A DNA stretch of 64,000 nucleotides from DATDIC01 sp963777625 (GCA_963777625.1 CAVZRO010000011.1:124001-188000); one strand, 5' to 3'. Positions 25,150-34,644 are shown, counted from the first letter of the stretch. The notes: generated by a model not told the origin, from the sequence alone. Translations and numbers: made by a program.

Positions 25150-25202
25150 ACTGCGTCATTCCCGCTTTCGCGGGAATGCACGGCGAGTGACGCGGGAATG
25201 AC
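25150..25202. repeat. REP-type palindromic repeat
   Basis: gtcattcccgctttcgcgggaatg forms a strong stem, followed by a second half-site gtgacgcgggaatgacgg. It lies between the hydroxypyruvate isomerase and reductase genes of the same operon. Confidence 0.75.
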
Positions 25203-25216
25203 GGCTTTCGCGCGCC

Positions 25217-26002
25217 CTAATCCCGTCCCGCCAGCCGCTTCAGCCAGCCCAGCCCGGCTTCGGTTTCCCCGGCCGGGCGATACTCGCATCCCACCCACCC
25301 GCGATAGCCCAGCGCATCCATCCGCCGGAACACGTACTCCCACCCGATCTCGCCGGTACCCGGCTCGTTGCGCGCCGGCACGTCGGCGATCTGCATGTGC
25401 GCGATTACCGGCATATGCAGCTCCATCCGCTTGGTGATGTCGCCCTCGGTCACCTGCACATGGTACACGTCGAACTGCAGCCCCAGCCGATCGCGCCCGA
25501 TCGCCTCCACGAAGCCGGCGCCCTGCGCCTGCGTGTTGAGGAAATAGCCCGGCATGTCGCGATGGTTGATCGGCTCGATCACCACCTTCACCCCCGCCGG
25601 GTGCGCCTGCTCCGCCGCCCAGGCCAGGTTCGCCGCATACACGCCGCCCGCCGTCACCGCCGACACGCCGGACGGCACGATCCCGGCCATGCAATGCACC
25701 AGCTTGCAGCCCAGCGCCTCGGCATACTCGACGGCCTGCTTCACCCCGTCGCGGAACTCCTTCTGCCGGCCCGGCAGGCTGGCCAGCCCGCGCTCGCCCT
25801 TCGCCCAGTCGCCCGGCGGCATGTTGAACAGCGCCTGCGTCAGCCCGTTCGCGTCCAGCCGGCGGCGGATCTCGGCGGCGGGAAACTCATAGGGGAACAG
25901 GAACTCCACGCCCTTGAACCCGGCCCGCGCCGCGGCGTCGAACCGGTCGAGGAACGGCTTTTCGTTGAACATCATGGACAGGTTGGCGGCGAAACGTGGC
26001 AT
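25217..26002 (-). CDS. hyi: Hydroxypyruvate isomerase
   Basis: The product has 261 residues from ATG 26002 (MPRFAANLSMMFNEKPFLDR), with GGGAGAGG upstream. It is an AP-endonuclease-2-like TIM barrel. AGFKGVEFLFPYEF, VVIEPINHRDMPGYFLNTQAQ (Glu metal ligand and His), LQFDVYHVQVTEGD and IAHMQIADVPARNEPGTGEI are hallmarks of Hyi/OtnI. It interconverts hydroxypyruvate and tartronate semialdehyde, feeding the reductase gene 125 bp downstream. OtnI (2-oxo-tetronate isomerase) is the nearest alternative, but no otn genes are nearby. Confidence 0.88.
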   Translation of the reverse strand: MPRFAANLSMMFNEKPFLDRFDAAARAGFKGVEFLFPYEFPAAEIRRRLDANGLTQALFNMPPGDWAKGERGLASLPGRQKEFRDGVKQAVEYAEALGCKLVHCMAGIVPSGVSAVTAGGVYAANLAWAAEQAHPAGVKVVIEPINHRDMPGYFLNTQAQGAGFVEAIGRDRLGLQFDVYHVQVTEGDITKRMELHMPVIAHMQIADVPARNEPGTGEIGWEYVFRRMDALGYRGWVGCEYRPAGETEAGLGWLKRLAGRD

Positions 26003-27311
26003 GGCGACCTCTCCCGCTAAGCGGCGCCGGAGAGTAGAAGCGCGCCGGAGCATTGAAAAGCCGGGGGACGGTTTCCGCGGCGCAACCGGCTTCAAGGGGG
26101 AAGTCATATCCGAACGCGTTCTTCTTGGGGTGTTGCTCGGTGGGCTCGCGGTCGGCTGCCTTCTCGTCCTGTACCCGTTCTTTTCGGCGATTCTCTGGGC
26201 CGCGATCCTCAGCTACACCACCTGGCCGGTGTTCGAGTGGCTGCGTGTCCGCCTGCGCCTCGGGCGATCCGCCGCGGCGCTGCTGATGGTGCTGCTGACG
26301 GCGGTCGTGCTTGTGCTGCCGCTCGGGCTCGCGGCGCCCGAGAGCGCCTCCGACGTGATGCACCTGCGGCACACCATCGAGCACGCGCTGCATGAGGGCC
26401 TGCCCGCGTCACCCGCCTGGCTGCACGGATTCCCCATCATCGGCCCGGGCCTTGCCGACCTGTGGGACAGTTGGGCCGCCGATATCAGTGAGGCCGTATC
26501 GGCCCTTCGCCCCTATCTCGGTATCGTCCTGGAAGGATTGCTGCATCTGCTGCTCGGCATTGCCAGCGGCGTGCTGATGTTCGTCCTGGCGCTGTTCATC
26601 GCCTTTTTCTTTTACCTGTATGGCGAGCCGATCGCCGAGCGGATGCGGGCGATCCTGTTGCGCATCGCCGGGCCGCGCGGCGACCGGGTGTTGACCATGA
26701 TCGGCCTCACCGTGCGTGGCGTGGTGTTCGGGCTGCTTGGGACCGCGCTCCTGCAAGGCGTGCTGGTTGGCATCGGGCTGGAGCTTGCCGGCGTGCCCCG
26801 GCCGGTGATGCTGGGCGCTCTTGCCGGGTTCATTTCGGTGTTCCCGGTCGGCGCCCCGGTGGTCTGGGTGCCCGCCGCTCTGTGGCTGCTCTCCACCAAC
26901 CATCTTGGGCACGGCCTGTTCCTGGCAGCCTGGGGCCTGATCTTCGTGTCCGGCATGGACAGTATAGTGCGGCCCTGGCTGATCTCCCGCGGGTCGGAGC
27001 TGCCGTTCCTGCTCACCGTTCTCGGCGTGCTGGGCGGCGCGGTGGCGTTCGGTTTGCTGGGGATCTTCCTGGGGCCGGTGCTGCTCGGGGTCGGCTACAC
27101 GCTCGCCAACGAATGGGCCGGCGAGCCGCTGCCCGTACCTGACGAAACAGGACGCCCCGGGCATAAAGGCCGCTGGGATGAATACCAAACGGCATCGAGT
27201 GTGACCCATGTTCGGCATCCCCGCGCCAGCGAGACCCCACGCGACCCTCCGGAATTCCGCGGTTTTCGGCTGGATGCCCGCCTTCGCGGGCATGACGACG
27301 GCGCGGCATGA
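26001..27311 (+). CDS. AI-2E (PerM/YdiK-type) family transporter with repeat-derived tail
   Basis: About 436 residues if started at ATG 26001 (MATSPAKRRRRVEARRSIEK), a start that overlaps the divergent hyi start; a later GTG near 26132 is possible. Eight hydrophobic segments are visible, with VLLGVLLGGLAVGCLLVLYPFF first and FISVFPVGAPVVWVPAALWLL in the conserved C-terminal half. Family members export or exchange small molecules, and the ligand is unknown. The last ~45 residues after NEWAGEPLPVPDET are repeat-derived (FRLDARLRGHDDGAA), so the native stop was probably lost to a palindromic-repeat insertion. Confidence 0.75.
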   Translation: MATSPAKRRRRVEARRSIEKPGDGFRGATGFKGEVISERVLLGVLLGGLAVGCLLVLYPFFSAILWAAILSYTTWPVFEWLRVRLRLGRSAAALLMVLLTAVVLVLPLGLAAPESASDVMHLRHTIEHALHEGLPASPAWLHGFPIIGPGLADLWDSWAADISEAVSALRPYLGIVLEGLLHLLLGIASGVLMFVLALFIAFFFYLYGEPIAERMRAILLRIAGPRGDRVLTMIGLTVRGVVFGLLGTALLQGVLVGIGLELAGVPRPVMLGALAGFISVFPVGAPVVWVPAALWLLSTNHLGHGLFLAAWGLIFVSGMDSIVRPWLISRGSELPFLLTVLGVLGGAVAFGLLGIFLGPVLLGVGYTLANEWAGEPLPVPDETGRPGHKGRWDEYQTASSVTHVRHPRASETPRDPPEFRGFRLDARLRGHDDGAA

Positions 27312-27345
27312 CGGGACGGGCGCGGGCATGACGCGACGGGCGCCC
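27178..27345. repeat. GCATTGAG-type element and REP array
   Basis: taccaaacggcatcgagtgtgacc matches the 3'-end element family, followed by cggctggatgcccgccttcgcg/ggcatgacg palindromes to about 27345. Its first part is read as the C-terminal codons of the AI-2E gene. It leads directly to the next importer operon. Confidence 0.75.
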
Positions 27346-27376
27346 GATGTAAGGCCGCTGGGATAAAGGATCGCCG

Positions 27377-28362
27377 ATGATCGCCTTCATCATCTCTCGC
27401 ATCCTGCAAGCCATTCCGGTCCTGCTGGCGGTCGGCGCCATATCCTTTGCGATGTTCGCCTTCGTCGGCGACCCGGTCGCCACCATGCTGGGCCAGGACT
27501 ACACCGAGGCGCAACGCGTGGCACTGGTGCATCAACTCGGCCTCGATCAGCCGTTTTTCGTGCAGTACGTGAAGTATCTGTGGGCCGCGCTGCACGGCAA
27601 TTTCGGCCTCAGCTACCGGCTGGCGCAGCCGGTCTCGTCGCTGATCGCCGACCGGCTGCCGGCCACGCTGGAACTGGCCGTCACCGCCTCGGTCCTGGCC
27701 GTCCTGGTCGGCGTGCCGATGGGCGTCTACGCCGGGATCTACCGTAATTCCTGGATCTCCCGCCTGTTCATGACCGTCAGCCTGGTCGGGGTTTCGCTGC
27801 CCACCTTCCTGATCGGCGTGCTGCTGATCCTGGTGCTTTTCCGTCTGGCTCGGCTGGCTGCCAAGCTTCGGCCGCGGCACCGTGGTGCGGATCGGCTGGT
27901 GGACCACCGGCTTGCTGACCTGGAGCGGGATCAAGGCGCTGATCCTGCCGGCCATCACGCTGGGGCTGTTCCAGATGACACTGATCATGCGCCTGGTGCG
28001 CGCCGAGATGCTGGAGGTGCTGCGCTCCGACTACATCAAGTTCGCCCGCGCCCGCGGCCTGCGCAACCGCACCATCAATTTCGGCCACGCGTTGAAGAAC
28101 ACGCTGGTGCCGGTGATCACCATCATCGGCCTGCAGCTCGGCGGTGGTGGCGTTCTCGCTGGTCACCGAGACCGTGTTCCAGTGGCCCGGCGTCGGCCTG
28201 CTGTTCGTCCAGTCGGTCGCCGTCGCCGACATCCCGGTGATGTCGGCCTACCTGCTGCTGATGGGCCTGGTGTTCGTGGTGATCAACCTGGTGGTCGATC
28301 TGCTCTATTTCGCGGTCGATCCGCGGCTGCGCATCGGTCGCGCGGCGCTGGCGGCCCGATGA
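27377..28362 (+). pseudogene. Second DppB-type permease (two frameshifts)
   Basis: It starts MIAFIISRILQAIPVLLAVG with a normal DppB N-terminus (GDPVATMLGQDYTEAQRVALVHQ). An extra base near 27836 shifts the frame; the true protein continues FSVWLGWLPSFGRGTVVRIG. A second slip near 28143 separates IIGLQLGG from VVAFSLVTETVFQWPGVGLL. The final part ends RIGRAALAAR at TGA 28360-28362, overlapping the next ATG. The conserved residues on each side of both slips are unbroken. Without the indels this would be a normal ~328-residue permease. Confidence 0.82.
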
Positions 28363-29296
28363 GCGGCGGCGGTGCGCCGGTCGCCTGCGGCGCGCGCGCG
28401 ACAGCGACCTGCTGTACAGCTTCCGCCATTCTCCGGTGGCGATGATCGCCACCGCGGTGGGCTGGTGTGATCGGCGGCGCCGTGTTCGCGCCCTGGCTGG
28501 CGCCGCACGATCCGTTCGACATCGCCAGCCTCAGCCTGCTCGACAGTTTCAAGCCGCCGTTCTGCTGGCGGATGGCGGAAGCTGGGCCAGTCCGCTCGGC
28601 ACCGACGACCAGGGCCGCGACATGCTGTCCGCGCATCATGTACGGCACGCGGATCAGCCTGCTGGTCGGCGCCAGCGCGGTGCTGTTCGCGGTCGCGGTC
28701 GGGCATCGCCGTCGGGCTGCTCGCCGGCTATGCGGGCGGCATCGTCGGACGCGGCTGCTGATGCGGGTGGCCGACGTGCAACTGACCTTTCCCGCCATCC
28801 TGATGGCGCTGCTGGTCGATGGCGTGATCGGCGCGCGTGCTGCCGAGACCCGTCCATGACCGGATGCAGATCTACGTCATCGTGTTCGCCATCGGCATCA
28901 GCCGCTGGCCGCAGTTCGCCCGCACCGTGCGCGGCTCCACCCTGGTCGAGCGCGGCAAGGATTATGTCGATGGCCGCGCGGGTGATCGGGGTGTCCTCGG
29001 CCCGTATCATGGTCAGCCACATCCTGCCCAACGTCCTCGGGCCGGTGCTGGTGATCGGCACGCTCGACGCTCGGGCCTGGCGATCCTGGACGAGGCGACG
29101 CTGTCCTTCCTCGGCGTCGGCCTGCCGCCGACGCAGCCCTCGCTGGGCACGCTGATCCGCATCGGCAACGACTTCCTGTTCAGCGGCGCAATGGTGGGTG
29201 ACGATCTTTCCCGGCGTCGCACTGGTGCTGATGGTGCTGGCGATCAACCTGCTGGGCGACTGGCTGCGCGACGCGCTGAACCCGAGGCTGCGTTGA
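28359..29296 (+). pseudogene. Second DppC-type permease (about eleven frameshifts)
   Basis: Reading across three frames reconstructs a standard DppC: DSDLLYSFRHSPVAMIATAV, VFAPWLAPHDPFDIASLSLL, GTDDQGRDMLS, IMYGTRISLLVGASAVLFAV, RVADVQLTFPAILMALLVDG, VHDRMQIYVIVFAIGISRWP, MAARVIGVSSARIMVSHILP and a final NLLGDWLRDALNPRLR. Single-base slips lie near 28384, 28462, 28467, 28564, 28630, 28702, 28751, 28835, 28969, 29070 and 29190. There is no stop codon or clear loss of motif apart from the slips. This is typical of sequence error rather than long decay. Confidence 0.78.
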
Positions 29297-29321
29297 GCGT
29301 CGTGATCCGAGGGCAGCCGTA

Positions 29322-30305
29322 ATGCCCCTGCTGGACGTCCGCGATCTGACCGTCGAGTTTCCCACCCGCCGCGGGACCGCTGCGCGCGCTGGACCGCGTG
29401 TCCTTCGCCATCGATCCGGCGAGGTGCTGGGCGTGGTCGGCGAAAGCGGCGCCGGAAAGTCGCTGACCGGCGCCGCCATCATCGGCCTGCTGGAGCCGCC
29501 CGGCCGCATTGCCGGCGGACAGGTGCGTGCTGGACGGCAACCGCATCGACAATCTGCCGCCCGAGAAGCTGCGCCCGATCCGCGGCACGCCAGATCGGCG
29601 CCATCTTCCAGGACCCGCTGACCACGCTGAACCCGCTCTACACGGTCGGCCGCCAGCTTATCGAGACCATGCAGACCCATCTGCCGATCGGCGACGCCGA
29701 GGCCCGCCGGCGCGCCATCGCGCTGGCTGGAGGAGGTCGGCATCCCCGCCGCGGCCAGCGCATCGACGCCTATCCGCATGAATTCTCCGGCGGCATGCGC
29801 CAGCGCGTGGTGATCGCGCTTGCGCTGTGCGCCGAGCCGCGGCTGGTGATCGCCGACGAACCCACCACGGCGCTCGATGTCTCCATCCAGGCGCAGATCA
29901 TCACCCTGCTGAAACGGCTCACCCGGGAGCACGGCACCTCGGTCATGCTGGTCACCCACGACATGGGCGTGATCGCCGAGACCGCCGACCGCGTGGCGGT
30001 GATGTATGCCGGCCGCATCGTGGAGATCGGCCCGGTCGCCGAGGTGGTCAAGCATCCGGCGCATCCCTACACCGGAAGGCTTGATGGGCAGCATCCCCTC
30101 GCTGGAGCACCGCGTCGACCGGCTGCGCCAGATCGACGGCGCGATGCCGCGGCTGAACGCCATCCCGCCGGGCTGCGCCTTCAATCCGCGCTGCCCGAAG
30201 GTGTTCGACCGCTGCCGGGTGGAGCGTCCCGACCTGCTGGATGCCGGCAGCACGCGCGCCGCCTGTTGGCTGTACGCCCGCGTGGACGCGCCGGCGCATG
30301 CCTGA
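29322..30305 (+). pseudogene. Second DppD-type ATPase (about seven frameshifts)
   Basis: It starts MPLLDVRDLTVEFPTRRGT. Walker A GVVGESGAGKS, signature FSGGMRQRVVIALALC, Walker B LVIADEPTTALDVSIQ and the C-terminal Cys motif GCAFNPRCPKVFDRC are present but spread over three frames. Slips lie near 29377, 29419, 29525, 29589, 29726, 29756 and 30073. The total length is a multiple of three because gains and losses nearly cancel. It overlaps the next gene by 8 bp (ATG 30298). Confidence 0.8.
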
Positions 30306-31325
30306 GGCGCCGCTGTCCGTTCCGGTGGTGACTGCCCCGATGCTGGAGGCGGACCGGGTCTCGCGCGTTGTTCGACGTGTCCACGCCCCGGCTGCAACGC
30401 CTGCTGACCGCGGAATCGCACGCTGTGCTGCGCGCGGTGGACGACGTAGCGTTCGCCATCCCGCGCGGCACCACGCTGTCGCTGGTTGGCGAATCCGGCT
30501 GCGGCAAATCCACCGTGGCGCGGCTGGTCGTCGGGCCTGCTGCGGCCATCCGCTGGCGAGATCCGCTTCGAGGGCCAGCCGCTGACCGCGGCACGCGCCG
30601 CAGCCAGCGCTGCGGCGACGCATGAACATGATTTTCCAGGACCCGTACGCGTCGCTGAATCCGCGCTGGCGGGTGCGCGACATCGTGGCCGAACCGATCC
30701 GCACATTCGGGCTGCTGCGCGGCGCCGACGGTGCGTGACCGCGTCGCCGCGACTGCTGGAGCAGGTCGGGCTGGCGGTGTCCGACGGCGAGCACTATCCG
30801 CACGAATTTTCCGGCGGCCAGCGCCAGCGCATCTCCATCGCCCGTGCGCTGTCCAGCGAGCCGGAATTCCTGGTCTGCGACGAGCCGACCAGCGCGCTCG
30901 ATGTTTCGGTGCAGGCGCAGATACTGAACCTGATGCGCGACCTGCAGGTGCGGCTCGGCCTGACCTACTTGTTCATCAGCCATAATCTGGCCGTGGTCCG
31001 GCACATGTCGGACCGGCTGGGGGTGATGTATCTCGGCCGCATCGTCGAAATGGGTCCGGGCGAAACCGTGTTCCGCACGCCGCGGCATCCGTACACGCGG
31101 CTGCTGCTGGACGCGATTCCCGATCTGGAGATGATCGGCCGCCCCCGCACGCCGGTCGGCGGCGAGGTGCCGAGCCCGATCGAGCCGCCGCCGGGCTGCC
31201 CGTTCCATCCGCGCTGCCCGCTGGCGAACCAACGCTGCCAGGTCGAAAAGCCCCCCTACACCCAGGCCGGCGAGACCTTGGTCGCCTGTCACGCGGTGGC
31301 GGAAAACCGGCTGCCGGACGCATGA
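30298..31325 (+). pseudogene. Second DppF-type ATPase (about five frameshifts)
   Basis: It starts MPEAPLSVPVVTAPMLEADR. Walker A GESGCGKSTVARLV, signature FSGGQRQRISIARALS, Walker B LVCDEPTSALDVSVQ and the Cys motif GCPFHPRCPLANQRC are all there. Slips lie near 30366, 30536, 30605, 30730 and 30751; from 30752 to the stop at 31323-31325 the frame is clean for about 570 nt. No substrate-binding protein gene accompanies this second importer, so it either shares the first importer's binding protein or uses one encoded elsewhere. Confidence 0.8.
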
Positions 31326-31504
31326 ACGAAGACGAGGAGCCACCGCCGTCGCGACGTGGCGCGCTGATTGCAATGGCGGTGATCGCGATCGCGCTGGTGG
31401 CGGTCATTTACATGGTGCAGCGGCTGCATGACGCATCGGCAATACAGGACTGCGTCATGTCCGGGCGGACCAACTGCGCCCGCATCGAAACGCCCCCGAG
31501 ATAG
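31322..31504 (+). CDS. Small single-pass membrane protein, unknown
   Basis: The 60-residue product starts MNEDEEPPPSRRGALIAMAV with ATG overlapping the ATPase stop, so it is translationally coupled. One membrane helix (ALIAMAVIAIALVAVIYMV) is followed by a short segment with two Cys (QDCVMSGRTNCARIE) that should face the periplasm if the acidic N-terminus stays inside. No family is recognised. Its place at the end of the importer operon suggests an accessory role, by inference. Confidence 0.6.
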   Translation: MNEDEEPPPSRRGALIAMAVIAIALVAVIYMVQRLHDASAIQDCVMSGRTNCARIETPPR

Positions 31505-31571
31505 CGCGCCCGCGTGGGTTCGCGCGCCGCGCCCGCCATGCTAACAACTGTCCAACAATCAGGAGGAAGCG

Positions 31572-32813
31572 ATGCATACGATCACCCGGCGTGCCGTGCT
31601 TGGTAGCGCCGTTGCCACGTCAGCCCTGCCGTCCATTCGCCGGGCCGGGGCGGCCGCGCCGGTGCAGATGATCAGCCACCGGTTCCCGGCCCTGGAGTAT
31701 ATCGCCGAGAAGATGCGCACGGCGATCCCCGGCGTGGAGGTCAACACCCAGCTCATGCCGTTCGACAAGGCGCTGGAGCTGGCGACCATCGCGTTTTCCG
31801 CCAAATCCAGCACGCCGGACATCATCTATGCCAACGACAGCACGTTCCTGACCTTCGCGAAGAATGGCTGGATCCGTCCGCTGGATGATTTGTGGGAGAA
31901 GCACAAGGAGGAATTCGACCTTGATGATTTCACGCCGACCGTGCGGAAGGAACGCTTCTGGCAGGGGCATCAATGGGCGGTGCCATCGACCAGCAACGTG
32001 ATGCTGTTCTTCTATCGCAAGGACCTGTTCGACAAGGCCGGCAAGCAGCCGCCGACAACCTTCGTCGAGTACCGCGACCTGGCGAAATCGTTCAACACGC
32101 CGCTGCGCGCCGGCACCATCAGTTGCCAGCGTCCGGTCGACGCGGCGTTGAATGAATGTTCCTGGTACATCAATGCATTGGGCGATGGCTGGTTCGACGA
32201 CAAATGGCATCCGCTGTTCAACGACCCCAAGGGCGTCGCCGCGATCGAGATGCTGAAAGAGATCACCCGTTACGCCCAGCAGGGCTTCACCAACGCGGCC
32301 AACGACGAATGCATGATCGCGTTGCAGCAGGATACCGCGGCGATGGGCCTGCAATGGGCGACACGGGCGCTGGCGATGGATGATCCCAACAAGTCGCGCG
32401 TGGTCGGAAAGATCGATTGGTCGGTGCCGCCGCAGGGCCATGTGCCGTTCGGCGGTGACGGCTACTGCATCTCGGCGTTCACCAAGCAGGACCCCGACCT
32501 GCTGTTCCGCATCCTGGCCACCGCGACCAGCAAGCAGAACCTGCGCGGCGCCGCCGGCCTGATGGTGCCCACGCGGACATCCATGCTGGAAGACCCGGAA
32601 TTGAAGAGCAAATATCGCTTCTACCCTGCCTCGCTCGCCGCGCTGGCGGTCGGCCAGACCTATCCGCGGCTGCCCGAGTTTTATTCGATCGGGGATTTCG
32701 TCACCCGCCGGATCCAGCAGGCGCTGACCGGCGAAATGGCCGTCAAACCCGCGCTCGACGCCGCCGCCGGCGAGACCGAGACTTTCCTGAAAGGTCACGG
32801 CTATTACCAGTGA
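31572..32813 (+). CDS. Family 1 (sugar-type) ABC transporter substrate-binding protein
   Basis: The product has 413 residues. The start has an AGGAGGAAG site just upstream. The N-terminus MHTITRRAVLGSAVATSALP is a twin-arginine-like signal. The mature part has the SBP_bac_1 layout: ALELATIAFSAKSSTPDIIYAN, NGWIRPLDDLWEKHKEEFDL, and WAVPSTSNVMLFFYRKDLFDKAGK, the segment forming the hinge. Ligands of this family are usually oligosaccharides or polyols. It is followed by two MalF/MalG-type permeases, but no ATPase gene is adjacent. Confidence 0.9.
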   Translation: MHTITRRAVLGSAVATSALPSIRRAGAAAPVQMISHRFPALEYIAEKMRTAIPGVEVNTQLMPFDKALELATIAFSAKSSTPDIIYANDSTFLTFAKNGWIRPLDDLWEKHKEEFDLDDFTPTVRKERFWQGHQWAVPSTSNVMLFFYRKDLFDKAGKQPPTTFVEYRDLAKSFNTPLRAGTISCQRPVDAALNECSWYINALGDGWFDDKWHPLFNDPKGVAAIEMLKEITRYAQQGFTNAANDECMIALQQDTAAMGLQWATRALAMDDPNKSRVVGKIDWSVPPQGHVPFGGDGYCISAFTKQDPDLLFRILATATSKQNLRGAAGLMVPTRTSMLEDPELKSKYRFYPASLAALAVGQTYPRLPEFYSIGDFVTRRIQQALTGEMAVKPALDAAAGETETFLKGHGYYQ

Positions 32814-32835
32814 CGGGATCGCTGCAACCGCTGCA

Positions 32836-33747
32836 TTGCCGGCCGCGCGGCGCGGCGCGCGTCGCCGCCGCGGCCGGGTTGGATCGCATTCCAGCGCCTG
32901 GCTGTTCCTGCTGCCCAGCGGCGCCGTGCTGGCCACCGTGCTGCTGTTCCCGCTCGGCTACGCGATCTATCTGAGCCTGTTCAACTACGACCTCGGCGCC
33001 GGCATCGAGCAGTTCATCGGCCTGGGCAACTACACTGCGTTGCTGAACGAGGCGCGGTTCTGGAGTTCGCTGCAGCGGACGGTGCTTATCGTGGCCGCCG
33101 CGGTCACGCTGGAGTTCAGCCTCGGCCTGCTGATCGCCTATGGGCTTTATCGTCTGACCTTTGCCGTCCGCACGCTGAACCTGCTGCTGTTCATGCCCAG
33201 CGTCATCACGCCGGTGGTGGCGGCGCTGTTCCTGCGCTGGATCTTCATGGGTCGCTGGGGGCTGCTGTCCGGCATCCTGATCAGCTTCGGAATATTCCCA
33301 CCCGACTTCCTGGGCGACCCTGGCTGGGCGCGCGCCACCGTGGTGCTGGCGGATGCCTGGCAGTTCACTCCGTTCATGATCCTGGTGCTGTTCGCCGGCC
33401 TGAACACGGTCGACCAGAGCCAGACCGAGGCAGCGCAGATCGACGGCGCCGGTCCGTTCACGCTGCTGTTCCGCATCATGGTACCGGCGATCAAGCCGCT
33501 GATCCTGTTCGTGCTGGCGATCCGGCTGATGGATGCGTTCCGCTTCTTCGACCAGATCTACGTGCTGACCGCCGGCGGCCCGGGCACCGCCACCGAGACG
33601 ATCACCATGTACACCTACGCGTTGGCTTTCCGTCTGCTGCAAGTGGGGAAGGCGTCGGCGCTTGGCGTGCTGACCCTGCTGATCGTGGCGGCCGCGATCG
33701 CGCTGATGATCGCGACGCTGTACCGGCGGGAGAAAGGTGCGTTCTGA
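32836..33747 (+). CDS. MalF-type sugar ABC transporter permease
   Basis: The 303-residue frame begins at TTG 32836 with a basic start, then AWLFLLPSGAVLATVLLFPL as first helix and five further helices. The EAA loop is QTEAAQIDGAGPFTLLFRIMVPAIKP, and FVLAIRLMDAFRFFDQIYVLTAGGPG is the MalF-type motif. No ATG is available in frame; a coupled GTG at 32810 is in a different frame, so the start is uncertain. The stop overlaps the next ATG (TGATG). Confidence 0.88.
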   Translation: MPAARRGARRRRGRVGSHSSAWLFLLPSGAVLATVLLFPLGYAIYLSLFNYDLGAGIEQFIGLGNYTALLNEARFWSSLQRTVLIVAAAVTLEFSLGLLIAYGLYRLTFAVRTLNLLLFMPSVITPVVAALFLRWIFMGRWGLLSGILISFGIFPPDFLGDPGWARATVVLADAWQFTPFMILVLFAGLNTVDQSQTEAAQIDGAGPFTLLFRIMVPAIKPLILFVLAIRLMDAFRFFDQIYVLTAGGPGTATETITMYTYALAFRLLQVGKASALGVLTLLIVAAAIALMIATLYRREKGAF

Positions 33748-34570
33748 TGCGACCGGGCCTGCGCACGCAGCTTCCGCTGTTTCTGGCGCTGTGCGCCTTC
33801 ACGGCGGTGAACCTGATACCGATCGTCTGGGCGGTGCTGACCTCGTTCAAGCAGCCGGTGGACGCCTTCGCCGTGCCGCCGGAGCTGATCTTCCATCCCA
33901 CCTTCCAGTTCCATTACCAGGTCTGGGTGGAGAAGGCGTTCTGGCACTATCTGATCAACAGCGTGATCGTCTCCGCCAGCACGGTGGTGGTATCGGTTTC
34001 GATCGGTACCATGGCGGCGTACGGCCTGTCGCGGCTGGTCAGCCGTACTTCGCGCGGCGTGCTGTTCGGCATCCTGTCGATGCGCATGTTCCCGCATATA
34101 TTGCTGGCGATCCCGTTCTTCGTGCTGGCGAAATGGCTCGGGCTGATCAACACTTATCCGGCGCTGATCCTGGCGCTGATCGCCATCAACCAGCCGTTCA
34201 CCATCTGGCTGATGCGCAGCTTCTTCGTCGATGTGCCGCGCGACCTGTATGAGGCCGCCGAGATCGACGGCTGCAACGCCTGGCAGGTGTTCGCGCGCGT
34301 CGCCTTGCCGGTGGTGCGCCCGGGGCTGTGGGTGACCGCGTTGTTCAGCCTGTTGCTGGCTTACAACGAGTTTCTGCTCAGCCTGGTGCTGACCGGTCCG
34401 GCAACCAGACCCTGCCGGTGGCGCTGGCGCAATACGGCGCCGAGGATATCAACTACTGGACCCTGTCAGCCGCGGCGGCGGTGGGCATCATGCTGCCGAT
34501 CGTGGTGTTCATGATGTTCATGCAGCGCCATCTGGTGCGCGGGCTGGTGATGGGCGCGGTGAAGGGTTGA
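33747..34570 (+). pseudogene. MalG-type sugar ABC transporter permease, one frameshift
   Basis: It starts MRPGLRTQLPLFLALCAFTA. The EAA loop is DLYEAAEIDGCNAWQVFARVALP, intact. After LVLTGP near 34404 one base is missing; the continuing frame gives NQTLPVALAQYGAEDINYW, TLSAAAAVGIMLPIVVFMMF and MQRHLVRGLVMGAVKG to TGA 34568-34570. The span of 824 nt fits one lost base. This end is the conserved C-terminus of MalG-type permeases, so the gene is normal apart from the slip. Confidence 0.85.
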
Positions 34571-34576
34571 ATCTGC

Positions 34577-34638
34577 CGCGCAATATTCCTGGACGGCAAG
34601 GCTGCATTGCGCGATAAATAAGCTTTCTATCCAGGAAT
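34577..34638 (+). promoter_or_regulatory. Two mutually exclusive inverted repeats over the ribosome site of the Hint-domain gene
   Basis: CGCGCAAT (34577-34584) pairs perfectly with ATTGCGCG (34606-34613). ATTCCTGGA (34585-34593) pairs perfectly with TCCAGGAAT (34630-34638), which contains the AGGA ribosome site of the GTG at 34645. The arms are interleaved (A, B, A', B'). With no base between A and B, both stems can hardly form at once. This is the layout of a two-state RNA leader, or of two overlapping protein sites. Confidence 0.55.
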
Positions 34639-34644
34639 GAACTT

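Noticed and set aside
34577..34638. Classical H-type pseudoknot in the Hint-gene leader
   Set aside because: The interleaved arms suggest it, but there is no base between the first two arms to cross the 9-bp stem, so two exclusive stems are more plausible.
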